A stretch of DNA of 55,910 nt. Origin: a virus. Positions 1 through 7,203 of this stretch are shown one piece after another. The stretch lies in IMG/VR virus record IMGVR_UViG_3300043446_005140, positions 1-55,910 of that record, one strand, 5' to 3'. Under the pieces are notes generated by a model. That model was not told where the DNA came from. It ran no database searches and saw only the letters and a list, made by a program, of their open reading frames with translations. The position numbers were made by a program, and so were the translations under genes. Position 1 is the first letter of the stretch; each line of letters opens with the position of its first letter.

Positions 1-67
1 ACCGTCCGATAATCGGGGGGCGATGGTTGGCATTGGTTGTGCAACACACCTAGGCACGGAGGCAACG

Positions 68-373
68 ATGCTAACAGCATGGGAGTGTACGACCGAGACG
101 TTCCTCACTAAGTCGACTGATCTGGGATGGAGCGATGTGCGACTGTCGATTTTCCGAAGGGGGGAGGAATACCAAGTAATTGCAACGGCTCGCGCTGAAT
201 GGCGGCCGGCCGGGGAAGACGTCACCGTGACGCGCAGGTGTTACCGAGAGAATGTATGCGATGCCGTCCGCTGCGTGGCAAACGATCTGTCAGAAGTTGA
301 TCGGGACGCGGCGGGGTTGGCTGCTAAAGCCGCCCAAGCGATAATCGCAGGGCTGGATCCAGTTGGTTGGTGA
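68..373 (+). CDS. Small protein A (left copy), function unknown
   Basis: This 101-aa protein is not recognised. An ATG lies 45 bases upstream in frame, but I chose position 68 because a good ribosome site (GGAGG, 6-7 bases upstream) precedes it and the paralogue at 53574 starts at the equivalent place. The two proteins share WECTTETFLTK, LSIFRRGEEYQ and CYRENVCDAV, and both end in GLDPVGW. There is no signal peptide or membrane segment. Gene B follows in the same order in both copies, so A and B form a small cassette duplicated with the non-coding block behind it. Conservation of the reading frame despite about 20 per cent nucleotide divergence supports a real gene. Confidence 0.8.
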   Translation: MLTAWECTTETFLTKSTDLGWSDVRLSIFRRGEEYQVIATARAEWRPAGEDVTVTRRCYRENVCDAVRCVANDLSEVDRDAAGLAAKAAQAIIAGLDPVGW

Positions 374-378
374 ATTAT

Positions 379-403
379 CCCCCGTCTCAGGTCGGGACGG
401 GGG
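379..403 (+). terminator. Hairpin between genes A and B (left)
   Basis: An 8-bp perfect stem (CCCCCGTC / GACGGGGG) with a 9-base loop starts just after the stop of gene A. No long T run follows, so it may be an attenuator or mRNA-stabilising hairpin rather than a full terminator. The same hairpin is kept at 53892-53916. Confidence 0.5.
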
Positions 404-434
404 TCAACTGTTTACAAAGGAAACGGAGGCAATC

Positions 435-767
435 ATGGGGAAAAAAGTCAAGATCAATATGTCCGATTCGGGTCCTGTTTTGATTGACACAGACCAGTGG
501 CCACTGGTCGCCAAAGCAGTGGATTTCGATGGGCAATTCCAGTCACAAGCCAATAGAGTGTGGGAAATTAGAGTTCGGCAGAAGGGAGAGGAGGTGCTGG
601 TATACGGATGGAAGAAATCGCAATGGCAAGGCGAGAGAGATACGTACGCCGGAGTCCGTGCCGATTTAAGCGGCGTAGTAAACGCCATTAGGGTTGTCGG
701 GGACGAAATCGGAAATGACGACGTGGCGAAGGCGGCGATGCGTGAGTTACCGGCCCTGGAAATCTAG
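435..767 (+). CDS. Small protein B (left copy), function unknown
   Basis: This is a 110-aa protein of unknown function. The start at 435 is set by the ribosome site AACGGAGG and by alignment with the paralogue at 53947, which also has 110 residues. Shared blocks include VYGW.KSQWQGERD, DEIGN and the C-terminal RELPA.EI. The protein is soluble, mixed charge, with no motif I can name. It lies downstream of gene A beyond a GC-rich hairpin. It may be a host-take-over or lysogenic small protein by analogy of position only. Confidence 0.8.
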   Translation: MGKKVKINMSDSGPVLIDTDQWPLVAKAVDFDGQFQSQANRVWEIRVRQKGEEVLVYGWKKSQWQGERDTYAGVRADLSGVVNAIRVVGDEIGNDDVAKAAMRELPALEI

Positions 768-790
768 GCCCTAGTGGACGACGCGATTGA

Positions 791-815
791 CCCCCGCTCC
801 TGACGGAGACGGGGG
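791..815 (+). terminator. Terminator-like hairpin after gene B (left)
   Basis: The stem pairs CCCCCG with CGGGGG, with an inner CTCC/GGAG pairing, and is followed by TTTCGTCGTTT. An equivalent hairpin follows the right-hand cassette at 54619-54642, including the same TTTCGTCGTTTAATGG tail. Confidence 0.6.
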
Positions 816-902
816 TTTCGTCGTTTAATGGGCCCGTTGCGCGGGATGCACGGTCTGTTGGATCGCGGGCCAGGGGGGCATGCCTCGATTTGGCGCATGG
901 TC

Positions 903-983
903 GGACGCAGTGGACGCACGGGACGCACGGGACGCACGGGACGCACGGGACGCACGGGACGCACGGGACGCACGGGACGCACG
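903..983 (+). repeat. Tandem 9-bp array, GGACGCACG x8 plus a degenerate unit
   Basis: Eight perfect copies of GGACGCACG run from 912 to 983, preceded by the degenerate GGACGCAGT at 903. Because the unit is 9 bp, all frames stay open on both strands and give artefactual peptides (DAR, RAS, VPC and RPV repeats). The right-hand copy of the region keeps only about five units (54781-54825), so copy number varies. Confidence 0.9.
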
Positions 984-1166
984 GCCGGTTAGATCGCGAG
1001 CCAGCGGCACACACACCAATGGGTGCCAGCGTCGGCGTCGGCGTCGGCGTGGACGCATAGCGAACGATTAGGGGATACGGGGCGTCCATGCGAATATGCG
1101 AATATATGAATACATGAAAATGTAAGAGCATAACGAAACCGCCTTAAAGCCCGCCCAAGTCGGCAC

Positions 1167-1199
1167 GCTTATTGCAATTGAAAATCATTTTCAATAAGC
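1167..1199. promoter_or_regulatory. Conserved palindrome, Fur-box-like
   Basis: TTGAAAAT-C-ATTTTCAA (1178-1194) is a perfect dyad and is flanked by a second pairing, GCTTATTG (1167-1174) with CAATAAGC (1192-1199). It is unchanged in the right copy at 54978-55010. The inner 7-1-7 form TGAAAAT-C-ATTTTCA resembles ferric-uptake-regulator boxes of proteobacteria. It could equally be a phage repressor site or a folded RNA. No clear gene starts directly after it. Confidence 0.45.
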
Positions 1200-2042
1200 A
1201 TTCGCTTTGGTCCGGTTCTTGCATGCGGTGACTTGGATCGCATTTTGCAGGCGAAAAACCGGGCTACTACAGTTCGTTGACAACCGTCGGCAGATCGCGA
1301 TTTCCGCAGTAGTGTCGCCAAGTTGCGTCGCTCGGACGGTGCCGATGTGGTGCCGATGTGGTGCCGATGGCCGGCGGGCCAGCCCGGGCGACGCGCCGGC
1401 GCGCTGTACGTGTGGGACGACCGTGGGAAAACTACCCCGATCCAAGTGACCTACGTCTACCAGGGGGTGCGACCCGGCATGCAAGAATGATGCCACCTAC
1501 ATCGTGCGTGGCAGTAGTCTGAACAGGTAGGCGGAAGTAGTCTGTTCAGGTAAGTGGGGGTGGTTCCCTACGTGTGGGTAAAGTGAAGCGCCTACAGGTG
1601 GGGGGAAGTCGCTCGAAAAAATATTTTTGTTTAGAGTGGGGTACCTATTGGGCCCAACTTTCACCAAACATTTCGGCCAATTCAAAATACACGTGTTCAT
1701 TGATCGCGTCTCGGGCTGGCTCGGATTCCGGGATCTTACATTCCCGCCGCCGCCTGTTGGGGGGCGCGGCGTGTTTCCAACCACCATCGCCCGATACCCA
1801 TTGCTGGCTGGCTCGCGATCCGTATTCGGTATCTCGAGTACCGGTCTTCGGACTCACGCCTCATTGGCCCATGGCCGGCTGGCTCGCAATCCAACAACCG
1901 ACGCACCGGCGACTTGCTTAGCTGGCTAGCACTCTTGGCAGGCGCTGAGCCAACCAGCAATCCCCACCCCCAAGCAGCTCGCCTGCCGTCTCGCCCCCCT
2001 CCCCAAATGCACACGTTCCGTTGGCCAAAATTCGTCAAAAAA

Positions 2043-2092
2043 CGTCATTATGACGAAAATGTCACAAAGATGTCACAAACGCGTCAAATTGA
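2043..2092. promoter_or_regulatory. CGTCA/TGTCAC cluster with a dyad (left copy)
   Basis: The dyad CGTCAT-T-ATGACG (2043-2055) is followed by two TGTCACAAA direct repeats and by GCGTCAA. The whole segment is conserved at 55866-55910. The arrangement resembles a protein-binding cluster, such as a promoter-operator or iteron-like set, upstream of the 2312 and 2572 genes. Confidence 0.4.
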
Positions 2093-2311
2093 TTCACTGC
2101 GTCGGACAAATAACGTAATGATTTCAAGCACTTACGAATTACAGTGACACGGCAAAGAGCCAAGCCGTTTGGCCACATCGAACCCATATTACGTTTGGAC
2201 AAACAAAAATGACTGACAATATGTTCAGTGATCGTCACCTTCCCGGTTGTCGGTACGTAACGTCGTCTGGGGTACGGTTGCGCGCCAGCCGGCATCGGTC
2301 ATGGTCTACGG

Positions 2312-2563
2312 ATGACAATCATCTGGACACAATCATCAACCATCGGACGTTGTCTTACAAGGTATTACGGCAAGGTTGTATGTACGCAACGCCCGACTCA
2401 TCGCCAGGTCGTAGAAAAAATCTCGGCCGGACAATACGGCCAAATCAGCATGGTGACCAAGTGGCACCCCGACGATGCGCCACCGGTCGTACTCGAGGGG
2501 CACCCAGAGCTGGGGCCGGTGTTCGTGTACGACTTTTACGCCGACAACGACTCGTCCGATTAG
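2312..2563 (+). CDS. Hypothetical 83-aa protein upstream of the methyltransferase
   Basis: This is an unrecognised small protein ending in an acidic tail (DFYADNDSSD). It stops 8 bases before the methyltransferase start, which suggests translational coupling. The C-terminal half, with TKWHPDDAPPVVLEGHPELG, reads like a folded domain, while the first 35 residues are less convincing, so the true start may be internal. No motif can be named. An overlapping longer frame from 2209 is the spurious N-terminal extension of the methyltransferase frame. Confidence 0.5.
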   Translation: MTIIWTQSSTIGRCLTRYYGKVVCTQRPTHRQVVEKISAGQYGQISMVTKWHPDDAPPVVLEGHPELGPVFVYDFYADNDSSD

Positions 2564-2571
2564 GGGCAACC

Positions 2572-3384
2572 ATGGTACGCATCATTCATGGCGACAATTT
2601 GCCCATTTTGCGTTCGCTTGAAGACGGGTCGTTTGACCTGATTTACATTGACCCGCCCTTTAATACGGGGCGAAGCCAAACGAGAACGCGCATCAAGACC
2701 GAGCGGGACGACGAAGGGGACCGGGTCGGCTTCCAAGGCCGGCGCTATAAGACCACCATTGTAGGTTCCAGCGCATACGCCGATACCTTTGACGACTACA
2801 TGGGGTTCTTGTTGCCTCGTTTGCAGCAAGCACATCGCCTACTTGCTGACAACGGCAGTCTATTTGTGCACTTGGACTACCGGGAAGTGCATTATGCAAA
2901 GGTGGCGTTGGACGGCATATTTGGTCGTCCCAGCTTCATCAACGAAATCATCTGGGCCTATGATTATGGGGCCAGAGCTACCCGACGATGGTCGCCGAAG
3001 CACGATACAATTCTTTGGTATGCGAAAGACCCAAAGAATTACTGCTTCAATTACGACGAGATTGATCGCATCCCGTACATGGCCCCGTCCCTGGTTGGTG
3101 CCGAAAAAGCGGCACGCGGCAAGACCCCGACGGATACCTGGTGGCACACCATCGTAAGTCCCAACGGCAAGGAAAAGACGGGGTACCCCACCCAAAAGCC
3201 ACTCGGAGTCATGACCAGGATCGTCCGCGTTCATTCCAACCCGGGTGGTCGTCTACTGGATTTTTTTGCCGGTAGCGGTTCCTTTGGCGAAGCGGCTGCG
3301 ATCAATGGTCGTGACGTGACGTTGATTGACGAATCTCCCGAAGCTATCCAGGTTATGAATCGTCGACTGGTGTCGTATCTGTAG
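2572..3384 (+). CDS. DNA methyltransferase, beta class (N6-adenine or N4-cytosine)
   Basis: This 270-aa enzyme transfers a methyl group from S-adenosylmethionine to a DNA amino group. The catalytic DPPF motif is at residues 27-30, followed by NTG, and the cofactor-binding LDFFAGSGS lies near residue 230. That order (catalytic motif first) is typical of the beta class. The GYPTQKP segment before the cofactor motif is also family-typical. The frame is open upstream, but the GTRGAPRAGAG-rich extension is unlike protein, so the ATG at 2572 is preferred. No restriction enzyme is nearby, so it probably protects phage DNA or regulates genes. Its 3' end overlaps the convergent gene at 3353 by 32 bases. 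Confidence 0.9.
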   Translation: MVRIIHGDNLPILRSLEDGSFDLIYIDPPFNTGRSQTRTRIKTERDDEGDRVGFQGRRYKTTIVGSSAYADTFDDYMGFLLPRLQQAHRLLADNGSLFVHLDYREVHYAKVALDGIFGRPSFINEIIWAYDYGARATRRWSPKHDTILWYAKDPKNYCFNYDEIDRIPYMAPSLVGAEKAARGKTPTDTWWHTIVSPNGKEKTGYPTQKPLGVMTRIVRVHSNPGGRLLDFFAGSGSFGEAAAINGRDVTLIDESPEAIQVMNRRLVSYL

Positions 3385-4204
3385 CCGTCGTTACCAGCAC
3401 CTGGTCGGGGGTTGCCTTGGGGCGACCTCTATTTCGAGGCGTCATCGTCGGGTCCGAGAACTTGGTCTCGAGTATCCGTTGTTCGGCGACCATTACGGCC
3501 TCTGACGCGGCATCCTTGGCGCCCCCGTTGGCTCGTATTGCAGCCGCCGCCGCACGGACAATTGCTTCCTCCAGCTCGTCGTTACTTAGCTTGGCCAAGT
3601 CTTGAATGGCAATGGGGCCACCGTTTGGTCCACTGAGTTCGGTTTTCGATGTAATCAAACCCGCGATATCGGCCACCGTACGTACCGCTGCAACGGCGGA
3701 TCGTCGGTCGCCGTTATCCAATGCGTCGTGGGCGATCACTTCCAGCAACGCCAAACACTTGGTGCGGACCTCTTCCCGGTCGCCGATTGCCCCCTGGACC
3801 CATCTCGAGGCTTCCGCCGACATGTGCTGGACGACGACGTAGCTGATCCCCCATGCGGCCGTCAAAGGCATCTGTAGGGCTGTTCTATATAGACCGTCGG
3901 TCATCAACTCGGCGATGAACGACACTCGTTCCTGGCGTGATACCTTGGTCAACGCCGTCTCGATAATCCACCACCGTTGACCGCCCGGCTTCAGCGATTC
4001 CACGTACGATCGTTTGGCCGGCATATCCATGTCACACCGCTTGTCCATCTTGCGCGTGTAATCGCGTTTGCGGTCATCGTATTCCTGATAACCGGCTACG
4101 CGATCTGCCAGGCCCTTTTTCAACTTTTCGATCTTTTTCGAGTCCACGCAGAATGGCCAACAAATTTTGTCTGGCGGACCGAATGAAACGGCCACGTATC
4201 CCAC
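3353..4204 (-). CDS. TerS-like protein (putative small terminase subunit)
   Basis: This is a 283-aa protein with a GTG start. The N-terminal third is Lys/Asp-rich, with a CWPFC pair. The middle is helical. The C-terminal part contains ELSGPNGGPI followed by LAKLSNDELEEAI, a combination I associate with the tails of phage small terminase subunits, which recognise packaging sites and load the large subunit. The end (RNRGRPKATPDQ) is basic and disordered. It is transcribed away from the late operon, which is unusual for terS, and it sits about 1.1 kb before the large terminase. Assignment rests on the C-terminal pattern and location only. Confidence 0.5.
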   Translation of the reverse strand: MGYVAVSFGPPDKICWPFCVDSKKIEKLKKGLADRVAGYQEYDDRKRDYTRKMDKRCDMDMPAKRSYVESLKPGGQRWWIIETALTKVSRQERVSFIAELMTDGLYRTALQMPLTAAWGISYVVVQHMSAEASRWVQGAIGDREEVRTKCLALLEVIAHDALDNGDRRSAVAAVRTVADIAGLITSKTELSGPNGGPIAIQDLAKLSNDELEEAIVRAAAAAIRANGGAKDAASEAVMVAEQRILETKFSDPTMTPRNRGRPKATPDQVLVTTATDTTPVDDS

Positions 4205-4256
4205 CTAAAGTTCGGCAATCGGTGGACGGCGATGATTGTATGAGCAAACTAGTGGA

Positions 4257-4574
4257 ATGTCAGATCATACCCGTTCAACGACCCACTACAGAAACTCGGC
4301 TAATGATGCTCGTGCGAATCGTGCACACAGGGCTGAACGTATCGGCTCCCAAGCTACCGGCCATCTGCTAGGTGGCAGCGATCCTGCGTGCGGGTACTGC
4401 GGATTGCGTGACCACGCACACCATTGTGAGACTTGTTGGGGTGGTGTGGCGCTGGCTGGCAAGTGCGAACGTTGCGACCCGGACACCATTCCGACCATGG
4501 CTGCTGCGGATCATTACACCGAATGGTCCGACTATACGGACCAGTGGGACCATAAACAAATGAGCGATCAATGA
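4257..4574 (+). CDS. Cys-rich zinc-binding small protein
   Basis: This is about 105 aa. The central part has three CxxC pairs (CGYC, CETC, CERC) with histidines between them, which should bind one or two zinc ions. An in-frame TTG lies 21 bases upstream. The ATG is preferred, with a weak AGTGG in front. Its stop overlaps the next start in an ATGA arrangement at 4571, so it belongs to the late operon. A role in DNA or RNA binding is possible but unproven. Confidence 0.65.
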   Translation: MSDHTRSTTHYRNSANDARANRAHRAERIGSQATGHLLGGSDPACGYCGLRDHAHHCETCWGGVALAGKCERCDPDTIPTMAAADHYTEWSDYTDQWDHKQMSDQ

Positions 4575-5005
4575 GTAACTTGATGGCGGTTCGCCCTGCT
4601 GTGGCGGACGACTTGGACTTGATCATTCACTCGTTTTTAATGGGGTTCTGGAACACCCCCGCCGTACGAGGGATGGACCGAGACCGTTATTTCGAGGTGG
4701 TGCGTCCCAGGTTCAAAGTCGCGTTGGGATCTGCCGATATGCGCGTGGTCGTGGCGTGTGCGGCTGACGATCCGTCGACGCTATTGGGATGGGCAGCGAC
4801 GCACAAAAACACGTTACTGTGGGCATACGTGCGTAAGCCAATGCGAGGTACGGGGGTATTACGTAGTATGTTGGCGGATCAACCCTGGCCAATTACCGGA
4901 TACGCGCTGACTGGGTTAGGATCGTCGCCACCCAAGCACATGGAATTTCGTCCTTGGGTTGCATGGTCCTTGTTTGCAATCGGTCCCATGGTGCCGGACC
5001 GCTGA
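4571..5005 (+). CDS. GNAT-like acetyltransferase-fold protein near the terminase
   Basis: This 144-aa protein has the layout of small GNAT-fold proteins often found beside phage terminases: an N-terminal RPAVADDLDLIIHSFLMG, then VVVACAADDPSTLLGWAA and a strand-loop YVRKPMRGTGVLRSML, which resembles the acetyl-CoA pyrophosphate loop. The usual Q/RxxGxG/A pattern is only partly kept (MRGTGV), so catalytic activity is uncertain. An ATG four codons downstream is an alternative start. Translationally coupled to the Cys-rich protein upstream. Confidence 0.6.
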   Translation: MSNLMAVRPAVADDLDLIIHSFLMGFWNTPAVRGMDRDRYFEVVRPRFKVALGSADMRVVVACAADDPSTLLGWAATHKNTLLWAYVRKPMRGTGVLRSMLADQPWPITGYALTGLGSSPPKHMEFRPWVAWSLFAIGPMVPDR

Positions 5006-5094
5006 TAAAACGGCCAATTCCGCAGGGCGCAACCTGCGTGGCCAACATTAACTTCGTTGTTTTCGCTTATCCCGTTTTGCACCCGTCAGGCGGT

Positions 5095-5298
5095 ATGTCC
5101 TCCAGTATCCGAGCCGATGGCGGCGTCACGATTGACCGTCGTGGCGATACCGTGGTCGTTAAAGCTCCGGTTCCTGACAACACCATGCGTGGTCTACCGA
5201 CACACGTATGCCGTCATTACAACTGGAATGCCGTGACTTGGATCGAGTACGACTCCGATCCGGACGCCGTGGTTTCGGCGGATAAACGTGGGCGTTAA
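5095..5298 (+). CDS. Hypothetical 67-aa protein overlapping terL
   Basis: An unrecognised small protein, rich in Val and Asp at the N-terminus (GVTIDRRGDTVVVKAPVP) and ending DKRGR. The start chosen at 5095 has AGGCGG upstream; an in-frame ATG at 4954 would give 114 aa but runs through less protein-like sequence. The stop lies inside the start of the large terminase (11-base overlap), which suggests coupling of the two genes. Confidence 0.6.
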   Translation: MSSSIRADGGVTIDRRGDTVVVKAPVPDNTMRGLPTHVCRHYNWNAVTWIEYDSDPDAVVSADKRGR

Positions 5299-6907
5299 TC
5301 CGACTCCCGAAGAGTTCCAAGAACATTTACGTGCGCTGCTGGCTGAAAAGACACGGCGCAAAAAGACGTTTGATTCGCTCGAGGCGTTGTTGACGGACCC
5401 CAAGCTATTTGGGTTGACCACTGCGACGCCCGTCCAGCGTGCCATCTGCCGGATCGCCGATGGGGTTCCGCTTGGAGAGCTGCAAGATGATCCCGTGATC
5501 ATGGACGCCGTCGGCGATTGCACGCCCATCTCCGGAATACGACCACGTGAGCTGGCCATCTTGAGTGGGATCCGTGTCGGCAAATCGCTGATCGCCAGCC
5601 TGTTGGCAATCTATTGGACCCAAGTGTGCGATGTCTCCAAGCTGGGACCAGGTGAGATCCCGCGCATCTCGATTGTGTCGATCACACGCGACTTGGCCGA
5701 GGTTGTATTTGGGCACGTGCTGGGCCGCATTGCCGCATCCAAGGCACTTACGTCATTGGTCATTGGTAACCCAGCGGGGGAAACGATTACGTTGCGCCAT
5801 CCGACGGGCACGCCCGTTGAAATCTGCGTTGTGTCGGGCTCCAGGGCCGGTAGCTCGCTTGTGGCCCGTTGGAGCGCTGGATGCATCTTCGACGAGTTTC
5901 CGCGTATGCTGGGGGCAGATGAATCGGTCATCAATTGGGAAGATTCTCGTCGAGCCGTTCTTGAGCGAATCTTGCCGAATGCACAAATGGTGTCTATTGG
6001 TTCCCCTTGGGCACCGTATGGACCTGCGTTCGACGTGTACTCGAACCACTGGAGACATCCGTCTGCCGAAATGGTGGTTGTAAAGACGCCAGCGTGGAAT
6101 TTTAATCCTCATTTCTGGACGCCAGAACGGGTGGAAAAAGCCAAGGCAAACCCGGACATCTACCAGACCGACGTACTGGCGGAATTTGCCAACCCCGAGG
6201 AATCGTTGTTTGCGACGCACGAAGTCGATTCGTGTACGCGCCAGACAACAACGTCGCTGAAACCCAACCCAAACTTGGCGTATCGCGCTGCAATGGACCC
6301 TGCCACCCGAGGCAACGGCTGGACGCTGGTGATTGTCACTCGGCAAGGTGCACGCAAGATTGTGGCACACGTCGAAGAATGGCGTGGCTCCAAAGTCGAC
6401 CCCCTTAGCCCAAAGTGGGTTATGGGCGAGATATCCGCAATCTGCAAAGAGTACGGCATCACATCCATTGACACTGACATTTACATGGCCGATGCCATCA
6501 AGGACCTGGCCCGCGATGTGGGGATCCACTTGCGTCAGGTGTCACTCACGGACAGAGAACGGTCTCGACGATACATGTCCATCAAGGCCAAGATGGCCAT
6601 TGGTGAAATCGAGCTAAGTCCGGACCGTAAGTTTCGAAACGATCTATTGCAACTCAAGAAAAAGACCACCAGCAACGGGATCAAAGTGTATTTGCCGGCC
6701 ACGCCCGACGGCCGACATTGCGACTATGCGCCCAGCTTGATGTTGGCCATGGCTGGGTACTTGGAAGATGCCAAGACGGACGAGTTGGATCCCATGTCCG
6801 AGCAATCCCTTCAGGCGCAAGCTAACGAAATGCGCAACCAGCGCTACGAGCTGGTCAAGTCCCGATTCGAACGGCCAAACATTCATAACCGATGGAAACT
6901 AAAGTGA
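5288..6907 (+). CDS. Large terminase subunit (ATPase-nuclease)
   Basis: This 539-aa protein cuts concatemeric DNA and pumps it into the prohead. It has a GTG start overlapping the upstream gene. The Walker A variant SGIRVGKS has its lysine at residue 99. The Walker B segment CIFDEF has D202-E203. The C-terminal RNase-H-like nuclease begins around AAMDPATRG (D337), with a second acidic site in SIDTDIYMAD. Length is normal for the family. The downstream order (small gene, portal, scaffold, capsid) confirms the call. Confidence 0.9.
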   Translation: MGVNPTPEEFQEHLRALLAEKTRRKKTFDSLEALLTDPKLFGLTTATPVQRAICRIADGVPLGELQDDPVIMDAVGDCTPISGIRPRELAILSGIRVGKSLIASLLAIYWTQVCDVSKLGPGEIPRISIVSITRDLAEVVFGHVLGRIAASKALTSLVIGNPAGETITLRHPTGTPVEICVVSGSRAGSSLVARWSAGCIFDEFPRMLGADESVINWEDSRRAVLERILPNAQMVSIGSPWAPYGPAFDVYSNHWRHPSAEMVVVKTPAWNFNPHFWTPERVEKAKANPDIYQTDVLAEFANPEESLFATHEVDSCTRQTTTSLKPNPNLAYRAAMDPATRGNGWTLVIVTRQGARKIVAHVEEWRGSKVDPLSPKWVMGEISAICKEYGITSIDTDIYMADAIKDLARDVGIHLRQVSLTDRERSRRYMSIKAKMAIGEIELSPDRKFRNDLLQLKKKTTSNGIKVYLPATPDGRHCDYAPSLMLAMAGYLEDAKTDELDPMSEQSLQAQANEMRNQRYELVKSRFERPNIHNRWKLK

Positions 6908-7131
6908 AATTTGATTACGACGCCCATAGTGCTATTGTGCAATGGATGCGTTCGAACGGTGTTCTTACGCTGGAAATCGACGGTCTAAAGATACATCTGG
7001 GGCCGGCTCCGTCGGTACCCGTACAACCGACCGAAGAGCAACGCCAATCCGAGGACATGCATCGTCGCCGCCGTGAGCTGGATATCTTGTTTTCGGCCAC
7101 CAGCATGAGACCAAAACCAGGCGCGCCGTAA
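6892..7131 (+). CDS. Hypothetical 79-aa protein between terL and portal
   Basis: Unrecognised. It starts inside the last codons of terL (16-base overlap), so it is probably coupled. The N-terminal half looks like a small beta domain (GVLTLEIDGLKIHLGP); the C-terminal half is charged and Pro-rich. A small protein in this slot is common in podovirus-like head operons, but no function can be given. Confidence 0.65.
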   Translation: METKVKFDYDAHSAIVQWMRSNGVLTLEIDGLKIHLGPAPSVPVQPTEEQRQSEDMHRRRRELDILFSATSMRPKPGAP

Positions 7132-7203
7132 ATGCATGAAATCACTGGTGTAATCCGGGACAAATGCCGTAGCAACCGGCCATTCTGGTCTGGCCGATAA
7201 TGC

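Larger units (their letters stand above)
1..2093 (+). repeat. Left copy of a ~2-kb diverged direct repeat
   Basis: This block carries genes A and B and about 1.3 kb of non-coding DNA. It aligns in the same orientation to 53508-55910. Similarity is roughly 80 per cent in the genes and close to 95 per cent in 1690-2080. The match begins at base 1 and stops after GCGTCAA near 2093. Within 768-2311 I see no convincing gene. It holds a terminator, the 9-bp array, a short GTCGGC array (about 1029-1050), an 8-bp-like CGAATAT series (about 1088-1115), the palindrome at 1167-1199 and several copies of the CTGGCYCGCRAT word. Confidence 0.85.

Noticed and set aside
688-1131. Open frames over the 9-bp array on both strands (repeats of DAR, RAS, VPC, RPV)
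   Set aside because: The array length is a multiple of three and has no stop in any frame. The right copy has a different unit number, and no start site is conserved.
1627-1929. A 100-aa frame conserved in the right copy (55515-55751)
   Set aside because: Frame is kept, but there is no ATG with ribosome site in the right copy, the changes include several non-conservative substitutions, and the DNA contains the dispersed repeat word. More likely conserved non-coding DNA, though a small protein is not fully excluded.
2209-2571. N-terminal extension of the methyltransferase at 2572
   Set aside because: The extra residues are Arg/Gly-rich and unlike protein; the gene at 2312-2563 covers the same bases in another frame.
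7132-7152. Similarity of GCATGAAATCACTGGTGT here to GCATGAAATCATTGGTGT near 51103
   Set aside because: One pair of short matches in unrelated surroundings; could be chance or a small shared site, too little to call.
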